From Vibrio rarus (GTDB taxonomy: Bacteria > Pseudomonadota > Gammaproteobacteria > Enterobacterales > Vibrionaceae): a stretch of 64,000 nt of DNA. The position numbers were made by a program, and so were the translations under genes. Below are positions 56,065-64,000 of this stretch, piece after piece. The notes under the pieces are model-generated. The model had not been told where the DNA came from. It was given only the letters and a program-made list of their open reading frames with translations, and did not search any database. Where the stretch lies: contig NZ_AP024901.1 of assembly GCF_024347075.1 (NCBI RefSeq), forward strand, positions 186,001 to 250,000, read 5' to 3'. Numbering within the stretch: the stretch's first letter is position 1; each line of letters begins with the position of its first letter.

Positions 56065-56646
56065 ATGAAAAAGATCGCTATCGTTTCTTTAGCTTTACTA
56101 GTTACCGCATGCAGCAGTTCTAGTGATTATCAAACAGACGTCACATCGGAAAGTTATCAAGAAAACTATCAAACCACTCAAGCTGAGGTGGATGCCAAAG
56201 CGCCTAAAATTGAAGAGCAAGACGTCACCGCAGATGAAACAGTGAATACTACGGATGCACAAGGTGCAGACAGTGCACCGCAAAGTACACCAGTGCAAGA
56301 AGCCACAGCGCAGCAGTCAACACAAGCCCCCGTCACCGAAGACGTTACGCCCTCTGCGCTAACGCCTAAAAAAGGCTTTGCTATTCAATTAGCCACGTTA
56401 TCGGATAAAGAGCACGCCAAAACATTTGCCCAATCTCTTATGGCCACGACAACGTTGTGGATCCAAAGCAAAACCCTACACCAAAAACAGGTGTATTCGG
56501 TAGTGATGGGGGATTATGAAGATTATGATCAGGCTAAAGCGGCTGTGACGGCACTGCCTTCTGACTTACAGAAGCTGAAACCGTTTGTTAAGAACTTTAC
56601 TGACAAAGAATTGGCAGCAACAGATAGCTTTGAGCTGTTAAAATAA
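56065..56646 (+). CDS. SPOR-domain lipoprotein
   Basis: A 193-residue lipoprotein: signal peptide with lipobox LLVTAC placing the lipidated Cys near residue 16, a long low-complexity linker rich in T, Q, A and E (about 20-105), and a C-terminal SPOR domain beginning KKGFAIQLATLSDKEHAKTF. SPOR domains bind denuded peptidoglycan at the division site. Likely an envelope-division or cell-wall factor. ATG 56065 is preferred over GTG 56053. Divergent from patZ. Confidence 0.8.
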   Translation: MKKIAIVSLALLVTACSSSSDYQTDVTSESYQENYQTTQAEVDAKAPKIEEQDVTADETVNTTDAQGADSAPQSTPVQEATAQQSTQAPVTEDVTPSALTPKKGFAIQLATLSDKEHAKTFAQSLMATTTLWIQSKTLHQKQVYSVVMGDYEDYDQAKAAVTALPSDLQKLKPFVKNFTDKELAATDSFELLK

Positions 56647-56676
56647 TCTCGAATACAATTTATTAGGTCTATATAG

Positions 56677-57681
56677 ATGTCGAACATTACTATTCTTTTG
56701 CTTTGTGGTGGCGGTTCTTCAGAGCATGAGGTGTCTTTAGTTTCAGCTGATTACGTGCAACAACAGTTAGAATTAACCGCAGAATTTACTGTTATTCGCG
56801 TTGAGATAAAAAACAATTCATGGCTCACCAAGGCGAACAACGAATGCTATCTAGACATTCATTCAAAAGAATTGGTGGAAGGGCAAACTAGATCGGGCAT
56901 CGACTACATTGTTCCTTGTATTCACGGCTACCCAGGTGAAACGGGCGACATTCAATCTATGTTTGAGCTGGCTGGTATTCCGTATTTTGGTTGTGGGGTT
57001 GAGGCAAGTTGTAATAGCTTTAATAAAATCACTTCAAAATTGTGGTACGACGCAATTGGCGTAGAAAATACCCCTTATGTGTTCCTCACCGAAAACAACG
57101 GCCAAAGCCACCAACAAGTGCATGATGCATTTAATCGTTGGGGCAGCTTGTTTGTAAAGGCGGCTCGTCAAGGCTCCTCTGTAGGTTGTTACAAGGTCAC
57201 GGACTGCGAGGGTATTGAAAAGGCGGTCAATGATGCGTTTGGCTACTCAGAGCAAGTGCTGATAGAAAAAGCCGTGACTCCAAGAGAGCTTGAAGTTTCC
57301 GCCTATCAATATCAAGGTGAGTTATTCATTACAGCCCCAGGGGAAGTCATTGCACCTTCGGGCACCTTCTATTCTTATGAAGAGAAATACAGCTCTGATA
57401 GCCACTCTACAACTGAGATTGTGGCGAAAGGGTTAAGCGACGAACAGCGACAAAAAATTGCGGATTATTCACATAAAGTCTTTGTGCAAATGGGTTTGAA
57501 AGATCTATCCAGAATCGACTTCTTTTTAACGGAAGATGGAGAGATCTACCTCAATGAGGTGAATACTTTCCCAGGAATGACCCCAATTTCGATGTTCCCT
57601 AAAATGCTGGCAAATAATGGGCACTCTTTTGCTCAATATTTAGCTCAAGCAGTAACACGCGCCGTTAATCCCAAGGCTTAA
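56677..57681 (+). CDS. ddl: D-alanine--D-alanine ligase
   Basis: A 334-residue ATP-grasp ligase. LLCGGGSSEHEVSL at the start, KAARQGSSVGCYKV near 163, TPRELEVSAYQY and YLNEVNTFPGMTPISMFP near 290 (Mg and product site) define the Ddl family. Makes D-Ala-D-Ala for peptidoglycan. The location outside the mur-fts cluster suggests the DdlA-type second copy. It ends tail to tail with a recombinase gene, overlapping by 17 bases. Confidence 0.92.
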   Translation: MSNITILLLCGGGSSEHEVSLVSADYVQQQLELTAEFTVIRVEIKNNSWLTKANNECYLDIHSKELVEGQTRSGIDYIVPCIHGYPGETGDIQSMFELAGIPYFGCGVEASCNSFNKITSKLWYDAIGVENTPYVFLTENNGQSHQQVHDAFNRWGSLFVKAARQGSSVGCYKVTDCEGIEKAVNDAFGYSEQVLIEKAVTPRELEVSAYQYQGELFITAPGEVIAPSGTFYSYEEKYSSDSHSTTEIVAKGLSDEQRQKIADYSHKVFVQMGLKDLSRIDFFLTEDGEIYLNEVNTFPGMTPISMFPKMLANNGHSFAQYLAQAVTRAVNPKA

Positions 57682-58630
57682 TCACTTTAAATTTGAGCCT
57701 TTCATTGTCTGCCAATACCTGTTTGCCTAGGTATTGAGCAGGCATTGCAGGACTGAGCCAACGTCCAAAATCGCTAATGTCTTTCACATCATACCCTTGT
57801 TTTGCTAATTCTTTTGCCGCACCCACCCGAGCAGACTGTCCTGACAGTTGCAAACTTAACCCCAACTGAGTTTCTGAGGCGCGGAAGACACGGTAGATAG
57901 AGGAGGCATCCAAAGGTTGTTCGCCAATATTGCCATGGCGATCAATACGCCTAAAAAGTGGTCCAATATGCTCAGGCACCATCAAAATCCAGCGCTGCAC
58001 AATTTCACTACTGGCTGACGACAGTTGGTAGTGCTGCTGATTGATATTCACTTGAATGGATGTGGCCTCGATGACATCACATTGAATTTGAGAAAAAGAC
58101 AACTCTCGTAACTCGCTACGTTTCATCGCACATTCAAACATAACCGACAAAATCGCCGCATCTCTTAATTGCTTTACACTGCTTTCGCTATTGAGTTGCT
58201 GTTGGATTTGAGACAAGTGGCTGGCATTAAAGGCTTTTGTTTGTTTGGCGTCACCTCGTTTATCTACGCGCAGTTGTGCTAGTAACATCTTGGTTTGGCG
58301 ATGGTTGCAAGGATCACTAAACTCATGAAAACGATGAACTAATCCGATAGTTATAGCCATTCTTTTTAATGTGGCGTACTTACGTGTCTCACTCTGTTTT
58401 TCAATAAATAAACGTACCGCAGTGGTAGATGCAGGAATGCAAGACACATGGCGGCGCTGACAGAACTCGACAAAGTGATTCCAATCATTGAACATAGATA
58501 ACAAAGAATTGTGACTATATTGCTGATGCGTCAATTGGTTAAAGTCATCAACAGTGACCAATTGGCTAAACCGCTGACAGCTTTGTTGTTTACGCTTACT
58601 ATCGGTGATGGGGATACACTTTTTACGCAT
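57665..58630 (-). CDS. Tyrosine recombinase-like protein with substituted catalytic His
   Basis: A 321-residue site-specific recombinase: N-terminal SAM-like core-binding domain (QYSHNSLLSMFNDWNHFVEF) and C-terminal catalytic domain. Arg I lies in MKRSELREL near 177; box II reads SGQSARVGAAKEL, Gln where HxxR enzymes have His; GRWLSPAMPAQYLGK supplies Trp and the nucleophilic Tyr. It is Cre-like in layout, not an IntI (no extra patch seen). Substrate site unknown. ATG 58630 chosen over GTG 58639; no strong ribosome site. Confidence 0.8.
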   Translation of the reverse strand: MRKKCIPITDSKRKQQSCQRFSQLVTVDDFNQLTHQQYSHNSLLSMFNDWNHFVEFCQRRHVSCIPASTTAVRLFIEKQSETRKYATLKRMAITIGLVHRFHEFSDPCNHRQTKMLLAQLRVDKRGDAKQTKAFNASHLSQIQQQLNSESSVKQLRDAAILSVMFECAMKRSELRELSFSQIQCDVIEATSIQVNINQQHYQLSSASSEIVQRWILMVPEHIGPLFRRIDRHGNIGEQPLDASSIYRVFRASETQLGLSLQLSGQSARVGAAKELAKQGYDVKDISDFGRWLSPAMPAQYLGKQVLADNERLKFKVIKPWD

Positions 58631-58784
58631 GTGACGCACTATAACTAAATTAGGTGGTGTTGATATGATAGTTGCTAAGCAACTGATTGAAAAGTATTAG
58701 TTTTACTAACAACTCATCCTGCGGTTAACCTCGCATAAGAAGGGTGCTAAAATAACACAAACACTCTTATATAAAGGCTGAATA

Positions 58785-59096
58785 ATGTCTCTAGTATATT
58801 CAACGGAAGTAGGGCGAATTAAGCCCGAACAAACAAAAGAACAACGTCCTAAAGGTGATGGCATTGTACGTATCCAACGTCAAACCAAAGGCCGCAAAGG
58901 AAAAGGGGTTTGCTTAGTCACCGGTTTAGATCTTGATGATGTTGGCTTAAAGCTCATGGCAGCAGAGCTTAAAAAAGTGTGTGGTTGCGGCGGCGCAGTT
59001 AAAGAAGGGGTTATCGAAATTCAAGGGGATAATCGCGATAAAATCAAAACCCATCTGGAGAAGAAAGGCCATACGGTCAAACTAGCAGGGGGCTAA
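58785..59096 (+). CDS. yciH: YciH/SUI1-family translation factor
   Basis: A 103-residue protein with the eIF1/SUI1 fold: VRIQRQTKGRKGKGVCLVTGL (shortened here) and the C-terminal GCGGAVKEGVIEIQGD-type strand (CGCGGAVKEGVIEIQGD). E. coli YciH (108) influences start-site fidelity and the translation of stress genes. Monocistronic, facing away from the recombinase gene. Confidence 0.9.
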   Translation: MSLVYSTEVGRIKPEQTKEQRPKGDGIVRIQRQTKGRKGKGVCLVTGLDLDDVGLKLMAAELKKVCGCGGAVKEGVIEIQGDNRDKIKTHLEKKGHTVKLAGG

Positions 59097-59299
59097 TCAG
59101 CATAAGGATATTTAATACAAACCTACGTTTGTTATGTCAATATCCTTTATTTATGCATATGTAATGCACTATAACTAAATTCTTAGAGAGAAATAAACAT
59201 AGTTTCAATAGATGAACACAAGTTAAAGTGTAAACAAGCATCTATTATGAGCGTACTATAAGTTACTGTTGTACTTAACGTTGAATTCGGAGCTATCTC

Positions 59300-59460
59300 A
59301 TATCAATCGTACTAAATAACGGATCATCTAGCTTGTTAAAATCCCCGATAACTGCGTTAGAATTTTTGATTGTAGAATAACAATTTATCGAAAAATTCTG
59401 CCTTGTTTTCGAGCATTTTTCCTGCGCTATTTCTGATCACTTACTTAGTGTGATTGGTAT
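59300..59460. repeat. MITE-like dispersed repeat, copy B
   Basis: 161 bases, second copy of the repeat at 53305-53466 in the same orientation. Ends: ATATCAATCGTACTAAATAA left and ATACCAATCACACTAAGTAA (other strand) right. The right half is almost identical to copy A. Lies in the yciH-tautomerase spacer. Confidence 0.8.
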
Positions 59461-59490
59461 GATCAAAGCAGTCACTAAAGGAAATAGCAG

Positions 59491-59877
59491 ATGATTGTCA
59501 TTTACGGAATTAAAGAGCACTTAAACCCCATTAAAGCCTTACTATCAGACGTAATCCAGCAGTCCATGTCGAGCGCCTTAGGATTGCCCGATGACAAAAG
59601 AGCTCATCGATTCATCGCAATGAATAAAGAAGATTTTTACTATCCACAAGGAAGATCGGATGCCTACACCGTCATTGAAATTAATATGATGCAAGGGCGA
59701 CAAGTGCAGACAAAGCAGAAACTGATTAAGACCTTGTTCAATGAAATTGAAACTCAATTAGGCATATTGCCTATTGATATTGAAATCACCATCCATGAAC
59801 AGCCAGCGCATTGCTGGGGATTTAGAGGCATGACAGGCGATGAGGCACAAGACTTGAAATATAGGGTAGACGTGTAA
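59491..59877 (+). CDS. Tautomerase-family protein
   Basis: A 128-residue protein of the Tautomerase_2 group: LNPIKALLSDVIQQSM, KEDFYYPQGRSDAYTVIEI and the C-terminal HCWGFRGMTGDEA segment are characteristic. Classical tautomerases use an N-terminal Pro after Met removal; here residue 2 is Ile, as I recall for this subfamily, so catalysis may differ or be absent. Promoter likely within the region overlapping the MITE right end. Confidence 0.75.
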   Translation: MIVIYGIKEHLNPIKALLSDVIQQSMSSALGLPDDKRAHRFIAMNKEDFYYPQGRSDAYTVIEINMMQGRQVQTKQKLIKTLFNEIETQLGILPIDIEITIHEQPAHCWGFRGMTGDEAQDLKYRVDV

Positions 59878-61187
59878 GGTATTATTTAGATTTAGTACGT
59901 TACAATGTCACTAACCACCAAGAGCGACCAGTAATCATTTAATATTAAAGACTTGCACTGAGTTGCAGCGTTCCATTTGTACGCCAACACAGTGCAAACT
60001 TAGCAGATAAACTCAGTACATTTGATGATGTACCACTTCCTCCATGCTCATAACACACCCCGTCTATATTTATTCTAGCCGATTCAAACGCAATCTAGCA
60101 GCAGACGTTGTCTGTCATATCACTATGTCTTTGATGTGCTTTTCCTATCTACCATGATGCTCTATACAGGTACTGAATCAGAAAGCATTTTTACCGTTGC
60201 TCAAAACCACATCCAATCAGTCGTTGCTTACTGATTACCCTGATGGCGATTTGCTCGGCTAAGAACGGTTTTGGTTTCCTATGCGCCTGGGAGCGAAGTC
60301 TTTAGCTCCGACAGTTTTTGAAGCCTAAAAAGTGAAGGACTCACTTGACCTAACATTGAAGAGACAAAGGGAAAGGACATCCCATGAGGCATTCACCGCT
60401 CATAATGGTATGACTTCTAGCCTCTATTTACTGATTTGCCAATGGGATTTGCAAGCGATGATAGGGTAGAGCAAATGCCTTGAAGGGTTGAAATGGATGA
60501 AGTTATGGCTTTATTGAGGGTGTGCAAATAATTAGGCGCATTTTACAGGCAAAATTATTTGTGTAAAAAATGTTGTAAAAAACAAAGTGCAATATGACCA
60601 TGCTTTCATTTGATTGCACCAAAAGTGTGATGTGATTAAAAAAAATAAAAGAAACTATAGAAAACGCTGTTAAATTAATAAAATGAGTAGAATAATTACT
60701 CTAATTCCTTGAGTTAGGTGCGTTTGGATTTAAATCTAATTTCGTGACCTATATATTAATTGATGTATCATTGATATGAATTATGCTTATTTTAACCCCC
60801 GTCAAAATATGTAAATATAAAGCTAAAATTAATAAGTAAATATTGTTGCGCAACATTATAATTATTGTATTTTCGACGCAATATAACCTGTTGATTTTGC
60901 AATGTAACATTTCATATACATATCCCATGCTGTAAAATCTGCCTTCGCAAGCCTAAAAGACTGCAAGATGCCCATTTCTCAATACAAAACCCTACAAAAA
61001 CATTCCTGTTTGAATTTAACTTCTGCTGTTAATTACTTAATCATATAAGAAATAGCTGAGAGCGTAATTAAGGTGTTGAATTTAAGTCGCTTTTATCTAT
61101 AAACTCTACCCCGATTTCAACCATTGATTAAAATATGCACAATGCTCACCAGTATTAAAGTGTTGTAACTGTTGAAATTGCTTGCAT
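59878..61187. other. Gene-free 1.3 kb before the tad operon
   Basis: No frame with a supported start is visible. A strong hairpin lies at 59953-59997 (TTGCACTGAGTTGCAGCGT with ACGCCAACACAGTGCAA, mostly paired, nine-base loop), about 75 bases after the tautomerase stop. The rest is AT-rich towards the right end. It may hold a long 5' leader, an unrecognised small RNA or degraded genes. Confidence 0.4.
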
Positions 61188-61214
61188 ATATTCACATGTC
61201 TTTACTGTGAATAT
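61188..61214. promoter_or_regulatory. Palindromic operator candidate upstream of flp
   Basis: ATATTCAC at 61188-61195 and GTGAATAT at 61207-61214 form a perfect inverted repeat with an 11-base spacer, 55 bases ahead of the flp ATG. It resembles a dimeric regulator site, but its half-sites face opposite to the CRP arrangement. AT-rich sequence follows and could include the -10 region. Confidence 0.45.
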
Positions 61215-61268
61215 TTAATATTATTTATTGTTAATTGCAATTAGTGCAAAAATTAGGGCGAACCAAAT

Positions 61269-61511
61269 ATGATTACTTCTTTATATGTAAAATCTTCTTT
61301 AGCAACAGAAAACATGATCAACAAATGCAAATCTTTCATCAAAGATGAGCGTGGTGTGACTGCAGTTGAGTATGCAATTATTGCTGTTGCAATGTCTGCG
61401 CTTGTTTTAGCTATATTCAAAAATGGTACATTAAAAGACGCACTAACAAGTGCAATGGGTCATGTGTCAAACAATATTGATAATGCAAACGCTATTAAAG
61501 CTGGTAAATAA
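61269..61511 (+). CDS. flp: Flp-family type IVb pilin
   Basis: An 80-residue prepilin. The leader ends at the processing site KDERG-VTAVEYAI (Gly then mature hydrophobic helix with Glu at +5), the Flp signature cut by TadV. The hydrophobic helix runs over about residues 30-50. ATG 61269 has AGGGCGA ten bases upstream; an inner ATG at 61314 would give a more typical 65 residues. First gene of the tad locus. Confidence 0.9.
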   Translation: MITSLYVKSSLATENMINKCKSFIKDERGVTAVEYAIIAVAMSALVLAIFKNGTLKDALTSAMGHVSNNIDNANAIKAGK

Positions 61512-61568
61512 GAAACTATATTTAGAATTTGAGTCAATACATTGTATTGGCTCTATTCCAATATAATT

Positions 61569-61991
61569 ATGTTTTATATATTACTTTTAAATCTATTTTG
61601 TATTGCATATTTTGACTGGAAGCATCGTCGTATACCGAATTTGATGTTAATGACATTGTTACTTTGTCTTGTCCCAACATTGAAAAACACAATTGAACTA
61701 GATGTTATCGCTCATTTTTTTGAAGTATTAATTATCGGTTTTGTATTTGTATCGTTTGGAATCATCGGTGCAGGCGACGTCAAACTACTCGCAGTCATTA
61801 GCCTAGCGGTGAAACCCGCTTTCTTTCTTTTATTCTTGTTTAGTATCACCTCACTAGGAGGGCTACTGGCAATAGGTTATCTCATCTACGGTTATTGTAC
61901 CGATATTAATAAGGTAAGAGCACGAGGCATTCCCTATGGATTGCCAATTGTCATCTCGGCAGCATGGGCGCTGTTTGTCTCAATTCATTAA
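61569..61991 (+). CDS. tadV: Prepilin peptidase TadV/CpaA
   Basis: A 140-residue, four-helix membrane aspartic protease. FDWKHRRIPN near residue 18 and GAGDVKLL near 71 hold the two catalytic Asp residues. It processes the Flp prepilin. ATG 61569 chosen over the TTG at 61542. Lies 57 bases after flp. Confidence 0.9.
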   Translation: MFYILLLNLFCIAYFDWKHRRIPNLMLMTLLLCLVPTLKNTIELDVIAHFFEVLIIGFVFVSFGIIGAGDVKLLAVISLAVKPAFFLLFLFSITSLGGLLAIGYLIYGYCTDINKVRARGIPYGLPIVISAAWALFVSIH

Positions 61992-62024
61992 TGCTTTTTT
62001 TGGTTTATTTCCTTAGGGGGAAAC

Positions 62025-62861
62025 GTGAAACTAAGAATTTTCATATTGGTGTTGTTGTTGGGGATCGTTGGTTACCTGTTAGTTGGCAATCAATTTCATT
62101 CTCAATCTACACCATCTAGTCAGGCCAATTCACCGGAACCTGTTCAAGTAGAAAAAACGTTTAAAGTTTGGATGACCACTCAAGCGGTGCATCGTGGTGA
62201 CGAGATCACTCGTGATCAGCTTAAAATCGTTTCTTTAAAACAGCAACAAGCGTTCGACCATGCCATCGATCATGATGTAGAAATTACCGTGAGTCCGAAG
62301 ATGGTCGTTGATAGAGATCTTGATAAAGGTGCCTTTATCTTTCCTGAGATGTTAGTCACGCCAGATCAAGACGAATACGTGAACTTGATTATCCAACCCA
62401 ATTTTATTCCTTATCCCATTTCGCTCTCACCGGCAGTATTAATTGGCGGCGGCATTCAAGCGAACAGTTTTGTGGATGTGTTGGCGTATACCGCATCTAA
62501 CAACAGCCACATTGCTGATGACGAGGAAGATGTTGAATATCTGGATGAGCGTGATGCTCGTGACGTGTCCATTTCTCCGCTACTCATGCACGTTAAAGTG
62601 TTAAAGGTTGCTTACCCGCGTAAATCAACGGATGAAGACAGTGATGAAGTTAAAGGGGACTTAATGACGCAAAAGGCCACTTTAGTCCTTGAATTAACCG
62701 AAAAGCAAGTGGCGAAAATGACGGTTGCACGGCACATATCCGATATTGAAGTTCAACATTCCCTTGGTACAGAGCGAAGCCGTGATTTGAGCGCGGATGT
62801 GGATGATGTTTTACCTAACCTTAATCAAGTTCGTGAAATGCGAGGAGATACGAGCAAATGA
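62025..62861 (+). CDS. rcpC: Flp pilus assembly protein RcpC/CpaB
   Basis: A 278-residue periplasmic protein with an N-terminal membrane anchor (residues about 1-20, ILVLLLGIVGYLLVG) and a SAF-type beta-clip domain (VWMTTQAVHRGDEITRDQL at about 49-67), then a region found in all RcpC proteins (LSPAVLIGGGIQANSFVDVL). Thought to stabilise the secretin or bind peptidoglycan. Its TGA overlaps the rcpA ATG. Confidence 0.9.
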   Translation: MKLRIFILVLLLGIVGYLLVGNQFHSQSTPSSQANSPEPVQVEKTFKVWMTTQAVHRGDEITRDQLKIVSLKQQQAFDHAIDHDVEITVSPKMVVDRDLDKGAFIFPEMLVTPDQDEYVNLIIQPNFIPYPISLSPAVLIGGGIQANSFVDVLAYTASNNSHIADDEEDVEYLDERDARDVSISPLLMHVKVLKVAYPRKSTDEDSDEVKGDLMTQKATLVLELTEKQVAKMTVARHISDIEVQHSLGTERSRDLSADVDDVLPNLNQVREMRGDTSK

Positions 62862-64000
62862 CAATAATAGCTCGCATTATGTTAGCAATGGTTGTGAGTT
62901 TAACGTCACTATCTGCATTAGCAACCACCATGAATCTACAAGTTGGTCAGGCACAGTCTTTGTCCTCTCGTCAGGCCATTGGTTCAGTGTTTGTGGTAAA
63001 CCCGAAAGTGGCAGACTACAAGGTGATCGATAACAACAAATTAGTGGTGTATGGCAAGAAGGAAGGAGATACCAGTCTGTTGGTGTTTAACCATGACGGT
63101 CAAACCTTAATTAGCCGTAAAGTGCATATTACTCAAGATCTTTCCTATATCAGTCAGCAAATAAAAATGCGTTACCCGCATAGCCAAGTCACGGTATCTT
63201 CCGTGGGATCATCGATTGTCCTTAGTGGCAACGTATCCAGTGATGCCATTAGTGACGGTATTTACCAGTTGGTAGGCTCTATGGCGCAAGGTGATGGCAA
63301 GGCCACCGCCTCAAGTGATAAACATACTAGCGCGGATAAGACAGCAGTTGATCAACCTAAGCAGGCTATTGGTCATTTTGTTCAAAAGAAACAATATCCT
63401 GGCGTTGTGAACAACATTGAAGTGATTTTAACTCGCCAAGTCAATGTCAAACTGACCATTGCTGAAGTGACTCATGATTTTGCGGAGAAACTTGGCGTAC
63501 AAGTGGGCTCTGGCGGACAAATGGGTGTGTTTGTTGATCATATTGAAAACTTCAGCGCTAGTGATATTACCTCAGTGATTAGTGCGGTTAACTCAGAAGA
63601 TGTTGGACAAATACTGGCCGAACCAAACCTGTCGGTTATTTCCGGTGAAAAAGCCAACTTCATGGTAGGCGGTGAACTGCCTATCGTTTATTCAACAGAC
63701 GACAATATCACGGTCGATTTTAAAAAGTACGGGGTCAATCTTGAACTGCAAGCACTGGTTGAGCGTGATGATAAAATCAAGCTACTGCTTCACCCAGAAG
63801 TGAGCTCCATTGATGAGCAACATCGCAATGATAAGTTTGATATTCCGGCCCTAAAAACCCGCAGTGCTGAAACTACCGTTGAGCTAGGTGATGGTCAAAG
63901 CTTTATTCTTGGTGGTCTATTGGACTCTCAAGATGTTGAACGCTTAAAGAAAATCCCATTTGTTTCTGAAATTCCAATCATAGGTGCGCTGTTTAGGCAT
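62858..64000 (+). CDS. rcpA: Tad secretin RcpA/CpaC (3' end outside window)
   Basis: 381 codons to the window end, without a stop. Signal peptide (ending SALA-TTMN), an N-terminal secretin-type domain (LQVGQAQSLSSRQAIGSVFV) and a BON-like or N1-type region precede the C-terminal secretin domain (VNVKLTIAEVTHDFAEKLG, ILAEPNLSVISGEKANFMVG, LKTRSAETTVELGDGQSFIL). Forms the outer-membrane channel for the Flp pilus. Overlaps rcpC by four bases (ATGA). Confidence 0.93.
   Translation, partial: MTIIARIMLAMVVSLTSLSALATTMNLQVGQAQSLSSRQAIGSVFVVNPKVADYKVIDNNKLVVYGKKEGDTSLLVFNHDGQTLISRKVHITQDLSYISQQIKMRYPHSQVTVSSVGSSIVLSGNVSSDAISDGIYQLVGSMAQGDGKATASSDKHTSADKTAVDQPKQAIGHFVQKKQYPGVVNNIEVILTRQVNVKLTIAEVTHDFAEKLGVQVGSGGQMGVFVDHIENFSASDITSVISAVNSEDVGQILAEPNLSVISGEKANFMVGGELPIVYSTDDNITVDFKKYGVNLELQALVERDDKIKLLLHPEVSSIDEQHRNDKFDIPALKTRSAETTVELGDGQSFILGGLLDSQDVERLKKIPFVSEIPIIGALFRH

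Noticed and set aside
57665..58630. Integron integrase for the cassette array
   Set aside because: The recombinase lacks the expected IntI-specific insertion, is 29 kb away, and has a substituted catalytic His.
59878..61268. Transposase relic in the long spacer before flp
   Set aside because: Checked frames on both strands by eye; no stretch of recognisable transposase residues was found.

Overview
The window is a gammaproteobacterial chromosome segment, most likely from Vibrio or a close relative (Vibrionaceae). Several things point there: attC sites of the VCR/VPR type, a FabV-type enoyl-ACP reductase, a ravA-viaA pair, a tad/flp pilus locus, ygbA and acpH homologues, and moderate G+C with an AT-rich accessory patch. 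Everything rests on reading the sequence; no database search was run.

Layout. 1-0.8 kb: end of a LysR regulator; 0.8-2.1 kb: a Dcu-type C4-dicarboxylate carrier. 2.5-18.9 kb: a large polyamine and omega-amino-acid catabolic cluster. It holds puuA-puuB (leftward), a spu-like rightward operon (second glutamylpolyamine synthetase, putrescine aminotransferase, PotF/G/H/I-type importer, PuuR-like regulator), puuC, a second PuuR-like regulator, an omega-amino acid:pyruvate aminotransferase, an MmsA-type CoA-acylating dehydrogenase and a class I glutamine amidotransferase. Together these would import putrescine and degrade it by the gamma-glutamylated and the direct transamination routes, and send beta-alanine or related products towards acyl-CoA.

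19.0-28.8 kb: a decaying accessory region, read here as attC-bearing integron cassettes without an integrase in view (a CALIN). Three complete attC-like sites and two truncated ones delimit cassettes for a DUF4160/DUF2442 pair, a reverse-oriented exported protein, a frameshifted secreted protein, and a large cassette for a nuclease (DUF4297/Cap4-like) plus HerA-type ATPase, a likely anti-phage pair. That pair is broken by an IS3-family element, by a 1.3 kb segment carrying tRNA-Leu(CAA) and two small genes, and by an IS66-family element. An IS110-family relic truncates one attC. Most mobile and cassette genes here carry frameshifts or deletions.

29-59 kb: ordinary chromosomal backbone: ygbA, two RhlE-like helicases, a PAP2 phosphatase, a YceB-like lipoprotein, acpH, ltaE, a Nudix hydrolase, ravA-viaA, an ABC-class ATPase, a GAF/GGDEF/EAL protein with degenerate motifs, fabV, tesA, ybbA-ybbP, pxpABC, galE, a PatZ-like acetyltransferase with a shortened ATP-grasp region, a SPOR lipoprotein, ddl, a tyrosine recombinase with a substituted catalytic His, yciH and a tautomerase. 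Two copies of a ~162 bp MITE-like repeat lie at 53.3 and 59.3 kb, and a cluster of DnaA boxes lies at 49.2-49.3 kb. 61.3-64 kb: start of a tad (Flp pilus) operon, flp-tadV-rcpC-rcpA, running off the window.
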